This document shows, piece after piece, positions 9,201 through 16,814 of a stretch of 64,000 nt of DNA. The notes beneath the pieces are model-generated. The model did no database searches. It saw only the letters and a program-made list of their open reading frames with translations, and was not told the DNA's origin. This DNA comes from an uncultured Acetatifactor sp. (GTDB taxonomy: Bacteria; Bacillota; Clostridia; Lachnospirales; Lachnospiraceae): NCBI GenBank assembly GCA_910583845.1, contig CAJUAB010000003.1, positions 189,228-253,227 of the forward strand. The letters run 5' to 3'. The stretch's first letter is position 1; each line of letters opens with the position of its first letter. The position numbers and the translations under genes were made by a program.

Positions 9201-12200
9201 CCGCCGCTGGCGGAGTATGATCCACCACAAAGGGCTCTGTAACGACCTCCTCGGCCGCGGTCAGCGCCAGGTCGTCGTAATTGCACGTCAGGACATAGAT
9301 GGCATCCGCGAACTGCTCCGACACCTGCGCCCTGTGTACATCTCCCTCATGTTCCCACTCACAGCTTTGCAGATAATTCTCCAGATCTTCCACCGGCACA
9401 CCCTGATCCGTGATGGTCCTGGCTTCCGTCAGCACCGTGATATCGCTCTGTCGGAAATTATGCTCTGTCACGGTGACAGTGGCCGTCTGCGGGTTTTCCG
9501 CGCGGAAGTCATCATAGGCAAACTCTATCACCGGCGCTGTGGCATCCACCACCACGGTCTCCGAAATATAAGAGGGCATCTCGTGACCGGTGCGGTCCGC
9601 ATAAGTCATACCCACAATATAGTCCCCATCCTCCGTCAATGTAAGTCCGGCGGTATACTCTCCCACCGCGCCGGCGGATTTCCACTCAACAGCCTGTTCC
9701 CGGGTCTCTTCCCCGTCCTTTGACACGGTGATGCGCACATCCTCCGGGAAAAAGTTCTTTTCTGTTATCCGGAACACAAAATCCACAGGACCGGAAAAGT
9801 AATGTTTTGTCCCTACCTTCTGGCTGGTTCCGCCCTCGTCTTGCAGTCCGAAGCTGACGGTCTGATCCGGCAGGACAGTGTCGATCACAAGCACACCGGA
9901 GGTATAGACCTCCATGGTGTTATCGCTTCTGTCCGTATAGCTTACCGTAAATACATAATCCCCGTCATTGCCGTGGTCCTGCGGCGCTTCAATCACACAG
10001 GTTCCCACATGCACATCGGCGGAAAGATCCCTCCAGACCGGCAGAACCCGAACCGGGGCTTCCCCGTCCTTCGCAAGCGTTACCACCACATCTTCCTGGA
10101 AGAAATTTGCCTCTGTAACCGTAAACGTCGCTGTCAGCGCCTTGTTGTAATACAATTTGCCGCCGGACGTATCATCGGGCTCCGAGTACGCCGCCGTGAT
10201 GGCCGGCGCTATGGTGTCCACCACCAGCACATGGCCGCTGTCCGTCAGTTTTACGCTTTCGTTCCCATATCGGTCCGTGGCGGTAAAGGCAATCATTCCC
10301 CGAAGCTGCCGGGCCTGCTCCCCGGGCAGCGTCACGGACGCGGTAAACTTCGCCTTATCCATCGCATCCTGCGCCGCGGCTGTCCGCGTGTCCTCATACC
10401 GCTCCACATTCTCCGCGCTGACACCCTCCTGGCGCATATAATTCCATGTAAAATAATCCACTCCCGCCGTTTCGTCATACGCCGTAAAAGTAACGGTGAC
10501 CGCCGGGTTGTAAAATCCAAGGGTGATAGCGGCCAGCACCGTATCCGTAACGGAAGTGGAATAACGGACCGACATTCTGTCCCGGGACGGCGGCGTGTGG
10601 TCCACCACAAAGGGCTCTGTTGTGACCTCCGGCGCCGGATTCAACGCCAGATCACAGTAATTGCAGGTCAGGACATAGATGGCATCCGCGAATTGTTCCG
10701 ACAGCCGCGCCCTGTGTACATCCCCCTCATGCTCCCACTGGCAGTTTTGCAGATAGTTCTGCAAATCCGACGCCCGCACATCCAGTCCCGTAATGGTCTT
10801 TGCCTCTGTAGTCACCGAGATATCGCTCTGCCGGAAATTGTGTTCCGTCACGGTGACGGTGGCCGTCTGGGGACGCTCGCCGCTGTAATCCTCATAATCA
10901 AAGGCAATCACCGGAACCGTGGCATCCACCACTACCGTCTCTGAGACGTAAGTCCGCATCTCATGACCGGTACGGTCCGTGTAAGTCATGCCCACCACAT
11001 AATCGCCGTCCTCCTCCAGAACAATCCCGGCGGTATACTCATCCGCCCCATCCGTGGGCATCCACGTCACAGACTGCTCCCGGGCTTCTGCCCCGTCCCT
11101 GGACACGGTGACATGTACATCCTCCGCGAAGAAGTTCCTCTCCGTTACAGTGAACGCAAAGCGCACGGGACCGGAAAAGTAGTGCTTGGTCCCCACCGTC
11201 TGGCTGGTTCCGCCCTCCTCCCGCAGTCCGTAGGCAACACTGCGCTCCGGCGGCATGGTGTCGATGACAATGGTCCTGGAGGTACAGACCTCCATCGCGT
11301 TGTCGCTCCGGTCCGTGTAACGCACCGTAAATACATAATCCCCATCCCCCGTATGATCCTCCGGCGCTTCAATCATGCAGGTTCCCACATGCACATCCGC
11401 CGAAATATCCTTCCATACAGGCATGACCTGCACAGGGTCGCCATTGTCTCTGACAAGCATCACGATCACGTCCTCAGGGAAAAAGTTGGCCTCCGTAATT
11501 GTAAATGTGGCCGTCATCGCCCGGTTATAATACAGTCTGCCGCCGGACGCATCATCGGGCGCAGAGCAGGATACCGCGATCACCGGGGCCACGGTGTCCA
11601 CCACCAACACATGGCCGTTGTCCGTCAGCTTTTCACTGACGTTTCCATACCTGTCCGTCGCGGTAAAGGCGATCCTTCCCCGAAGCTGCTGGGCCTGCTC
11701 CCCGGGCAGCGTCACGGACGCGGTAAATTTCGCTCTGTCCACAGGGTCCCCTGCCGCGGCTGTCCTCGTGTCCGCATACTGCTCCACATTCTGCGCGCTG
11801 GCACCCTCCTGGCGCTTATAATTCCATGTAAAATAATCCACTCCCGCCGTTTCGTCATAGGCCGTAAAGGTGACGGTGACCGCCGGGTTGTAAAACCCAA
11901 GAGTGATGGCCGCCAGCACCGTATCCTTTATGGACAGGGAGTAGCTGATTGACATTTTATCCGTCTTCGGCGGGGTGTGGTCCACCACAAAGGGGGCCGT
12001 CCTGACCTCTGCCGCCGGGTTCAGCGCCAGGTCACGGTAATTGCAGGTCAGAACGTAGATGGCATCTGCAAACTGTTCCGAGATCCGCGCTCTGTGTACA
12101 TCGCCCTCATGCTCCCATTGACAGCTTTGCAGATACTTCTCCAGGTCCTCCACCGGCACGTCCAGCCCTGTAATATCCCTGGCCTGGGTAGACACGGAGA

Positions 12201-15200
12201 GGTCACTCTGCCGGAAATTGTGCTCTGTCACGGTGATGGTGGCCGTCTGCGGGCGCGCCGCGCTGTAGTCCGCATAGGCAAAGGAAATCACCGGAGCCGT
12301 GGTATCCACCACGATGGTCTCCGAAGTGTAGGGCTGCATCTCATGTCCGGAGCGGTCCGTATAAGTCATACCCACCACATAATCCCCGTCATCTGCCAAT
12401 GTGAGCACGGCCTCATACTCCCCCGCCGCATCCGTGGGATTCCACAAAACCGACTGTTCCCGGGCCTCTGCCCCGTCCTTCGACACGGTGATATGCACAT
12501 CCTCCGCCAGGAAGTTCGCCTCTGTAACATGAAATACAAAGTCCACCGGACCGGAAAAGTAATGCTTTGTCCCTACCGTCTGGCAGGTTCCGCCCTCATC
12601 CCGCAGCCCGTAGCTGACGCTCCGGACAGGCGGTATTGTATCCACCACAAAGACGTCTCCCTCCCGCAGCAAATCCGACACATTTCCCGCCCTGTCCCTG
12701 GCGGATACCTCCAGATACCCCCGCAGCTGCTCCGCGTCTCTCTCCGGAAGCGTCAGGGACGCCGTATACCTTGTGGGATCTGTCTTGTCCCGCACCGCCG
12801 GGATTTCGCCGCCGACAGTCTTTACTGCGCCATCGGGAACGTCCACGCTTCCAGGGACACCTGCGGTGCCGGGAGCGCCTGTGCTCACATACGACCAGCT
12901 GAATGTATCCACGCCCGAAGTATCGTCCCTTGCGGTAAAGACTACCGTGATCTCCCCATCGTAATATTTTACCCCGTCCTGCATGTGCCCGTCCGCCCCG
13001 GGAAAACAGATCTGCAGGTCATAGGGTTTCTCGTTGTCCAGCTTCTCCAGATCAATTGTGATGGGAGCAGTGATTCCGCCGGTGCTTTCATTCCTGAGAT
13101 AGATGATTCTGCGCTTCTCACCCTGGTCTCCCTTTTTGCCGGTCCCCTCACCTCCAAATACCACACTCGGGCCGTACTCGTTTGTAACCTTGTCCCTGGC
13201 TATAGTATATCCCTCCGCGGGACGGACGATCACCGCCGTATTATACCATCCGTCGGACAGATTTTCCGGCAGGATTTCCTCTCCCTCCGGATTATATTGG
13301 GCGTAGGCCCCGTCCGGAATCCCTTCCGTGGACAGGACAATGGTGTAGCGCGCCTTGCACCTGGCGTAGACTTCCCGGCTTTCCGATTCATATTCTTTGG
13401 TTCCCGCTTCTTTCAGCGCAGTGATGACAATCGAAAGGCTTCCCCTTTTTTCCAGGGCCTCGCTCAATAGTTTCAGATCTTTCAGCGTGACCTGACCGCT
13501 GTCGGAGAGTTCTATTCCTATATCCTCAAAGCCGCCGGGAAAACCTGTCACCTGTCCCTGGTAGGATATGGCCCCATTGTCATCCTCATGGCTCTTTTCC
13601 GCCGCCTGCGAGGCAATCGTGTCCTTTGTCCCCAGGGTAAAACGGACTTCTCTGTCCGCGAATCTGATCAGATCCTCATCCGTAGCCCGGACAGACAGCA
13701 CAAAACTTTTTGACACACTGACATAGTTGTCAGTCTCCGCTGTGGAGGCCGTGATTCTGATGATATGGCCTGACCGGATAATGGTCAGTTTCCCGGCATT
13801 TTCACCACGCTTCACGATGGACGCGATATCCGCGATGTCCGTCTGATCCTCCCCCGCCACATTTTCCACGGTGTACATGATATCCTGCGGCCCCAGTTCA
13901 TTACAGCTCACGGAGAAATTGTAAACATTGTCCCCCTGCCTGTCAAAATCCACGGTGTCTGCCACAGGCTCTTCCACAAATGTAAGGAGCGGCTCCGCTT
14001 TCGCAATACATACTTTCGCAGGAGACAGTTCAATCTCCGTGTCCTTATAATTCTCCCGTTCCACCTTCAAGCGCACTCTGTAGCTGCCTGCGTCACAGGC
14101 CCGGGGCCTTTGCGCTTCTGTCAGCTCCATCCACTCCGTGGGCTGCGGTTCGTCTCCCGGGCCCAGGGCATAATAGACCCGGTCTCCCTCCCGAAGCCCG
14201 TTAATCTTTTCCAGCAAATCCTGTTCCTGCCCGTCATAAACCAGGCCGCTGCGCAGAGTTGCCGACAGCCCCTGAATTGGCGCTGCCTTTACTACCGCTG
14301 TAAAATCCTCCTCGTATACTTCATAGTTGTCTCTCTCCACTCTGACATGGACGGCATAGTCACCGGCATTCCGGAATGCCGGTACCCGCACTGAGTCAGG
14401 GCCGTTGTAGACGAAGTGGATGTCCGCGGCCGTCCCGCCTTTCAGCCAGGTACAGGTAACTCTGTCCCCGTCCTCCAGCCGGGAGAAGGTCAGGGCTGGA
14501 TGTTCCTTTCCGTCGTAGTCCGAACTATAGGGAATAGCCCCCACGTCATTCAGAACCGCCTTTCTGATAATGGCCGTGAGTTCTCCGGACTCAAACGGTT
14601 TATATCCCGCTCTTGACACCTGCACATATACGGCGTATTCTCCCGCCGCCTTTCCTGTCGGCACATTCTCCTGCCAGTTGACGCCATCTGCGGAATACCG
14701 GATCATGTCCCCGGCCTCCTCACTGCCCGCCACTGTGACAAGCTCCTGGTCCAATTTGTTATATACGCCGTCCAGTGCCTGTATTTCGGGGAGTTTTCTG
14801 AGCGTTACCGCCATTCTGGCTTCCAGGGGCTGTTCCGCAACCGTTTTTACACCGAATCCCTCCTGGGAGATCTCCATGGAGATTGTCATTCCTTCAGCAA
14901 AATCGGGAATCTCTATCTCCATTTTTCCATGGATATTCGTGGCACCGCTTCCGGTTATATCCGGCAACGGCGTATTCCCGTTCCCGCCGCTTACGCTGTC
15001 CCCCGGTGCGGGCCCGTCAGCGTCCCCTGACGCTCCGGCGCCGTCCCCCGACACGCTCCCGGCAGCGTTCCCTGACGCCTCTGTGCCGTCCCCCGACACG
15101 CTCCCGGCAGCGTTCCCTGACGCCTCTGTGCCGTTTCCCGGCACAGACCCTGCGACACCCCCTGATGCCTGCGCGTTATCCCCCGACACGCTCCCGGCGG

Positions 15201-15453
15201 GGCCCGCTGAGATCTTGTAGCTGACGGAAGCTCCGCTCACAGGAACTCCGTCTATGTCTGTCACCGTGATAACCACTGTCTCTCTGTCCGCTCTCACCTG
15301 CAAATGGGAATCCCACAGCAGACTCAGCACCATCAGAAAAGACATTACGATGGCCAGACGCTTTTGTACACTGTGTCTTTTTAACATTTTATCCACGATC
15401 CACATCTTTTTTCCCGGTGCCTTTCTTTCCACCCTGGTTATCTTTTTTTCCAC
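6280..15453 (-). CDS. Giant Ig-repeat surface protein anchored at both ends
   Basis: About 3057 aa. The N-terminus has a basic region and one hydrophobic signal/anchor segment (about 32-47, AIVMSFLMVLSLLW). A carboxypeptidase-regulatory-like domain follows, interrupted by a Gly/Ser/Ala linker of 15-residue repeats, then MBG/YDG-like modules (about 215-500). A very long series of bacterial Ig-like modules marked by 'VVDTTAPVI' junctions comes next. Three copies of a 460-residue block run in tandem (nt 8503-12643). The C-terminus has a hydrophobic segment (VLFWGSIGG..AVAF) followed by GRRRRRSSRA, with no LPXTG, so it ends as a membrane anchor with a short basic cytoplasmic tail. It therefore probably forms a long extracellular fibre attached by both ends, reminiscent of EsaA/YueB in topology. 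Starts at 15405 or 15387 are also possible, because 15453 overlaps the upstream gene. Confidence 0.83.
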   Translation of the reverse strand: MEKKITRVERKAPGKKMWIVDKMLKRHSVQKRLAIVMSFLMVLSLLWDSHLQVRADRETVVITVTDIDGVPVSGASVSYKISAGPAGSVSGDNAQASGGVAGSVPGNGTEASGNAAGSVSGDGTEASGNAAGSVSGDGAGASGDADGPAPGDSVSGGNGNTPLPDITGSGATNIHGKMEIEIPDFAEGMTISMEISQEGFGVKTVAEQPLEARMAVTLRKLPEIQALDGVYNKLDQELVTVAGSEEAGDMIRYSADGVNWQENVPTGKAAGEYAVYVQVSRAGYKPFESGELTAIIRKAVLNDVGAIPYSSDYDGKEHPALTFSRLEDGDRVTCTWLKGGTAADIHFVYNGPDSVRVPAFRNAGDYAVHVRVERDNYEVYEEDFTAVVKAAPIQGLSATLRSGLVYDGQEQDLLEKINGLREGDRVYYALGPGDEPQPTEWMELTEAQRPRACDAGSYRVRLKVERENYKDTEIELSPAKVCIAKAEPLLTFVEEPVADTVDFDRQGDNVYNFSVSCNELGPQDIMYTVENVAGEDQTDIADIASIVKRGENAGKLTIIRSGHIIRITASTAETDNYVSVSKSFVLSVRATDEDLIRFADREVRFTLGTKDTIASQAAEKSHEDDNGAISYQGQVTGFPGGFEDIGIELSDSGQVTLKDLKLLSEALEKRGSLSIVITALKEAGTKEYESESREVYARCKARYTIVLSTEGIPDGAYAQYNPEGEEILPENLSDGWYNTAVIVRPAEGYTIARDKVTNEYGPSVVFGGEGTGKKGDQGEKRRIIYLRNESTGGITAPITIDLEKLDNEKPYDLQICFPGADGHMQDGVKYYDGEITVVFTARDDTSGVDTFSWSYVSTGAPGTAGVPGSVDVPDGAVKTVGGEIPAVRDKTDPTRYTASLTLPERDAEQLRGYLEVSARDRAGNVSDLLREGDVFVVDTIPPVRSVSYGLRDEGGTCQTVGTKHYFSGPVDFVFHVTEANFLAEDVHITVSKDGAEAREQSVLWNPTDAAGEYEAVLTLADDGDYVVGMTYTDRSGHEMQPYTSETIVVDTTAPVISFAYADYSAARPQTATITVTEHNFRQSDLSVSTQARDITGLDVPVEDLEKYLQSCQWEHEGDVHRARISEQFADAIYVLTCNYRDLALNPAAEVRTAPFVVDHTPPKTDKMSISYSLSIKDTVLAAITLGFYNPAVTVTFTAYDETAGVDYFTWNYKRQEGASAQNVEQYADTRTAAAGDPVDRAKFTASVTLPGEQAQQLRGRIAFTATDRYGNVSEKLTDNGHVLVVDTVAPVIAVSCSAPDDASGGRLYYNRAMTATFTITEANFFPEDVIVMLVRDNGDPVQVMPVWKDISADVHVGTCMIEAPEDHTGDGDYVFTVRYTDRSDNAMEVCTSRTIVIDTMPPERSVAYGLREEGGTSQTVGTKHYFSGPVRFAFTVTERNFFAEDVHVTVSRDGAEAREQSVTWMPTDGADEYTAGIVLEEDGDYVVGMTYTDRTGHEMRTYVSETVVVDATVPVIAFDYEDYSGERPQTATVTVTEHNFRQSDISVTTEAKTITGLDVRASDLQNYLQNCQWEHEGDVHRARLSEQFADAIYVLTCNYCDLALNPAPEVTTEPFVVDHTPPSRDRMSVRYSTSVTDTVLAAITLGFYNPAVTVTFTAYDETAGVDYFTWNYMRQEGVSAENVERYEDTRTAAAQDAMDKAKFTASVTLPGEQARQLRGMIAFTATDRYGNESVKLTDSGHVLVVDTIAPAITAAYSEPDDTSGGKLYYNKALTATFTVTEANFFQEDVVVTLAKDGEAPVRVLPVWRDLSADVHVGTCVIEAPQDHGNDGDYVFTVSYTDRSDNTMEVYTSGVLVIDTVLPDQTVSFGLQDEGGTSQKVGTKHYFSGPVDFVFRITEKNFFPEDVRITVSKDGEETREQAVEWKSAGAVGEYTAGLTLTEDGDYIVGMTYADRTGHEMPSYISETVVVDATAPVIEFAYDDFRAENPQTATVTVTEHNFRQSDITVLTEARTITDQGVPVEDLENYLQSCEWEHEGDVHRAQVSEQFADAIYVLTCNYDDLALTAAEEVVTEPFVVDHTPPAADRMSVSYSTSVMDTVLGAITLGFYNPQVTVTFTAYDETAGVDYFTWSYTRQEGASPENVERYGDTRVDAVQDALDKAKFTASVTLPGEQARQLRGSMAFTATDRYGNESEKCTDSGHVLVVDTVSPVITAEYTTPDQTFGGKLYYNKALTATFTVTESNFFSEDVMVMLTKDDEEAVRVMPVWTDVSEDVHVGTYVIDAADSHANDGDYVFTVSYTDRSGNVMGAYRSDVFVIDTILPVIEVEYSDQNPVNTLADSQGITRKYFPAELSATLTITEHNFNAEEIEYIINATDVAGNELNAGALYRTSGWTSDGDRNTATIVFPGDANYSFDIAYTDLALHEMPDYPTDYFTVDTSMPENPEVSYSAGVLDTILDNISFGFYNAQMTVHVTAVDRISGVHDFSYSYLKTEGVSSVNAELIQQPIEEAQISFSEGGAMATASFQISQAALAAGNQFNGTVEVSATDRAGNQTGFQRDEKRIVVDNIAPTAVVEYNAPVQEIDNIAYYDGDIDATITVNEANFYPEDVTVSVTRDGTPYAVTPVWNDNNTDVHTGTFTLTGDGDYFVEITGSDKSGNVMQQYMSEQMTIDTQIEEAVITVNGVEADGKAFKEEVVLAVSFEDTNFEDYEILLTRTNFGNKNMDVTHAFIGEQVTTNAFGGSGSFDTFSSTPENDGIYTVTVTLSDRAGHTVEKTATFTVNRYGSVYDYSDYLVGLIGDGGAYVQRVEEDLLITEYNADRLVSQSLDIEISRDGRPLEDCDYRVTPEINDVAVTGNKGWYQYQYTIAKENFSQDGVYKISVSSRDQTGNTPENTNYADKAILFRVDSTAPEINSITGLENAIVNATSLEIKYSVYDTMGLASVAVYVDGKEKEDITDFTGDEQNYSGSLMLAENPQAQKVRLVVRDLAGNMTDTDAMDFISAFAFSHSVTISTNVIVRWYADKVLFWGSIGGTAAVAGTGTGGAVAFGRRRRRSSRA
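8503..12643 (-). repeat. Three tandem 1.38-kb coding repeats in the giant protein gene
   Basis: Anchors such as the DT.PP junction (about 12640, 11260, 9880, 8500) and the GTKHYFSGPV segment (about 12550, 11167, 9787) recur every about 1380 bp. This makes three in-frame copies of a 460-aa unit, each containing four Ig-like modules. Copies are highly similar at DNA level but not identical, so repeat expansion or loss by recombination is possible. Confidence 0.9.
15000..15180 (-). repeat. 45-bp tandem repeats (15-aa Gly/Ser/Ala linker)
   Basis: Near the 5' end of the giant gene the DNA repeats with a 45-bp period, encoding units of the type NAAGSVSGDGTEASG. There are about three good copies plus degenerate ones. 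They form a flexible linker inserted into the first extracellular domain. Confidence 0.8.
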
Positions 15454-16165
15454 CCTGATAAGTTTTCTTTTTGCCCTGATCAGCTTTCTTTACACTCTGA
15501 TCCGCTCTCTTTACATTCCTGTCAGTTTTTCTCCCGCGCTGATCCGCTTTCTTTCCATCCTGACCGGCCTTCCTTTCTCCCTGGTCAGCTGCCTTTCCAT
15601 CCTGACCGGCCTTCTTTTCTCCCTGGTCAGCTGCCTTTCCATCCTGATTGGCCTTCTTTTCTCCCTGGTCAGCCGCCTTTCCATCCTGATTGGCCTTTTG
15701 TTCCCCTTGGAGGGATTTGCTTCCTCTGCCCGGCCTGCTGCCAATCAAAAGACGCGCGTGAAAAGCCATCGTTGTGATGAAAAGCACCACATAAGCCCCA
15801 TAGCGCTGCATAAACCATTTTCCGGACCACACAAGCAGTGTCACGACTCCCGCCGCGACGACAATGTCCAGCGCCACTGCGGCCCGGCCCACAGGGAAGT
15901 CCGGCTTTGTGTTCTCTCTCTTTTTATTTCCGGCTTTTCTCTCCGCTCTTTCGCTCCCTGCGTCCAGCCTGCGGGCCAGAACCAGCAGTGTATAGCCTCC
16001 GATTCCCGTCAGCCAGAACAACACGCCCACGGTCCCAAGGGCCGCTCTGACATTTTCCCGGTCGGCCCTGCCTGCCACAGGCATCAGCAGAAATGTGCCG
16101 GAGAAACAGAACAACAGAATCGCGGACAACAGATAGTACAGCCGTCGTCTTTTCATCCGATTCAC
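15389..16165 (-). CDS. Multi-pass membrane protein with Lys/Gln/Gly repeat tail
   Basis: A 258-aa protein of unknown family. There are about four hydrophobic segments: about 10-28 (YYLLSAILLFCFSGTFLL), 42-62, 93-112 and 120-138. From about residue 150 to the end it is a very basic, low-complexity tail with 14-residue repeats of the form KKANQDGKAADQGE, turning into K-x-x-DQGKK units. The start is the GTG at 16165, which overlaps the TGA of the preceding gene and has AGAGGTG upstream; ATG 16156 is an alternative. Coupling and position put it in the secretion operon. The tail may bind acidic partners or the inner membrane face. It has no detectable similarity to EssA or EssB that I can see. Confidence 0.72.
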   Translation of the reverse strand: MNRMKRRRLYYLLSAILLFCFSGTFLLMPVAGRADRENVRAALGTVGVLFWLTGIGGYTLLVLARRLDAGSERAERKAGNKKRENTKPDFPVGRAAVALDIVVAAGVVTLLVWSGKWFMQRYGAYVVLFITTMAFHARLLIGSRPGRGSKSLQGEQKANQDGKAADQGEKKANQDGKAADQGEKKAGQDGKAADQGERKAGQDGKKADQRGRKTDRNVKRADQSVKKADQGKKKTYQGGKKDNQGGKKGTGKKDVDRG

Positions 16166-16812
16166 TCAATCACCTCTTTTGTGTGTATAAATAATATTTC
16201 TTCCAGTAACTCTATTTTTACGGCAGACATCCGGCGCTGTGGGTTCCCGCTGCCTGAAGCCTCCAGACTCCCCGTGTCCGCCAGCACTTCCGTTTCCCTG
16301 CTCTGCTGCGCTGTTTCCCTGCTTCGCCGCGCCGTTTCCCCGCTCTGCTGCACTGTTTCCCTGCGCCGCGTCCCGGCTGCGCTCTCAGCCCGCAGCGCCG
16401 TCTCCACGCCGCCCCCCTCGCTTCTGTTCTTCCTGGCCTGTCTCCCATCAGCGGGAGAGTTCTTCCCGGTCTGTCTCTCATCAGCGGGAGAGTTCTTCCC
16501 GGTCTGTCTCCCATCGGCAGGAAAGTTCTTCCCGGTCTGTCTCCCATCGGCGGGAGAGTTCTTCCCGGCCTGTCTCCCATCAGCGGGAGAGTTCTTCCCC
16601 CTGTCTCTGACAGGACCTGCGCCCCGGGAATTCTTTGACGCCTCCTCATTATTTCTGCGTGTGCGCTCTATACTTTTTTTTGCCGTTCTCCCCGACAATT
16701 CTCCCGCCACAGTGGGAATATGAAACACAAACCACAGGACAACAGCCAGTATGGCAAACACACCGGCGGCCAGGAACGAGATAAGCGAGATCACGGATAA
16801 TGTCTCTGCCAT
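16162..16812 (-). CDS. Single-pass membrane protein with 11-residue repeats
   Basis: 216 aa, family unknown. One N-terminal transmembrane segment (about 8-33, LISFLAAGVFAILAVVLWFVF) is followed by a long charged low-complexity region. This holds about five copies of an 11-residue unit of type GKNSPADGRQT (33-bp DNA repeats, about 16440-16600), then several RETAQQS-type repeats. The C-terminal 25 residues are an ordered-looking helix (AVKIELLEEILFIHTKEVIE). The many Ser/Thr residues beside basic residues could be kinase substrates; that is a guess. It lies 3 bp downstream of the kinase gene and is coupled by overlap to the next gene. Confidence 0.7.
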   Translation of the reverse strand: MAETLSVISLISFLAAGVFAILAVVLWFVFHIPTVAGELSGRTAKKSIERTRRNNEEASKNSRGAGPVRDRGKNSPADGRQAGKNSPADGRQTGKNFPADGRQTGKNSPADERQTGKNSPADGRQARKNRSEGGGVETALRAESAAGTRRRETVQQSGETARRSRETAQQSRETEVLADTGSLEASGSGNPQRRMSAVKIELLEEILFIHTKEVIE

Positions 16813-16814
16813 AC

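Noticed and set aside
8371..9723. Long plus-strand open frame of 450 codons, with others at 6433-8295, 9802-10944 and 11977-13470
   Set aside because: They are antisense shadows of the giant Ig-repeat gene, caused by its codon bias and repeats. They have no ribosome binding sites, are rich in His, Arg and Ile, and have no recognisable domains.
15000..15180. 45-bp repeats considered as a variable intergenic element
   Set aside because: They lie inside the coding frame of the giant protein and encode a flexible linker.
16440..16600. Regular 33-bp repeats that could be mistaken for a CRISPR array
   Set aside because: The units are contiguous without variable spacers and encode in-frame GKNSPADGRQT repeats of a membrane protein.
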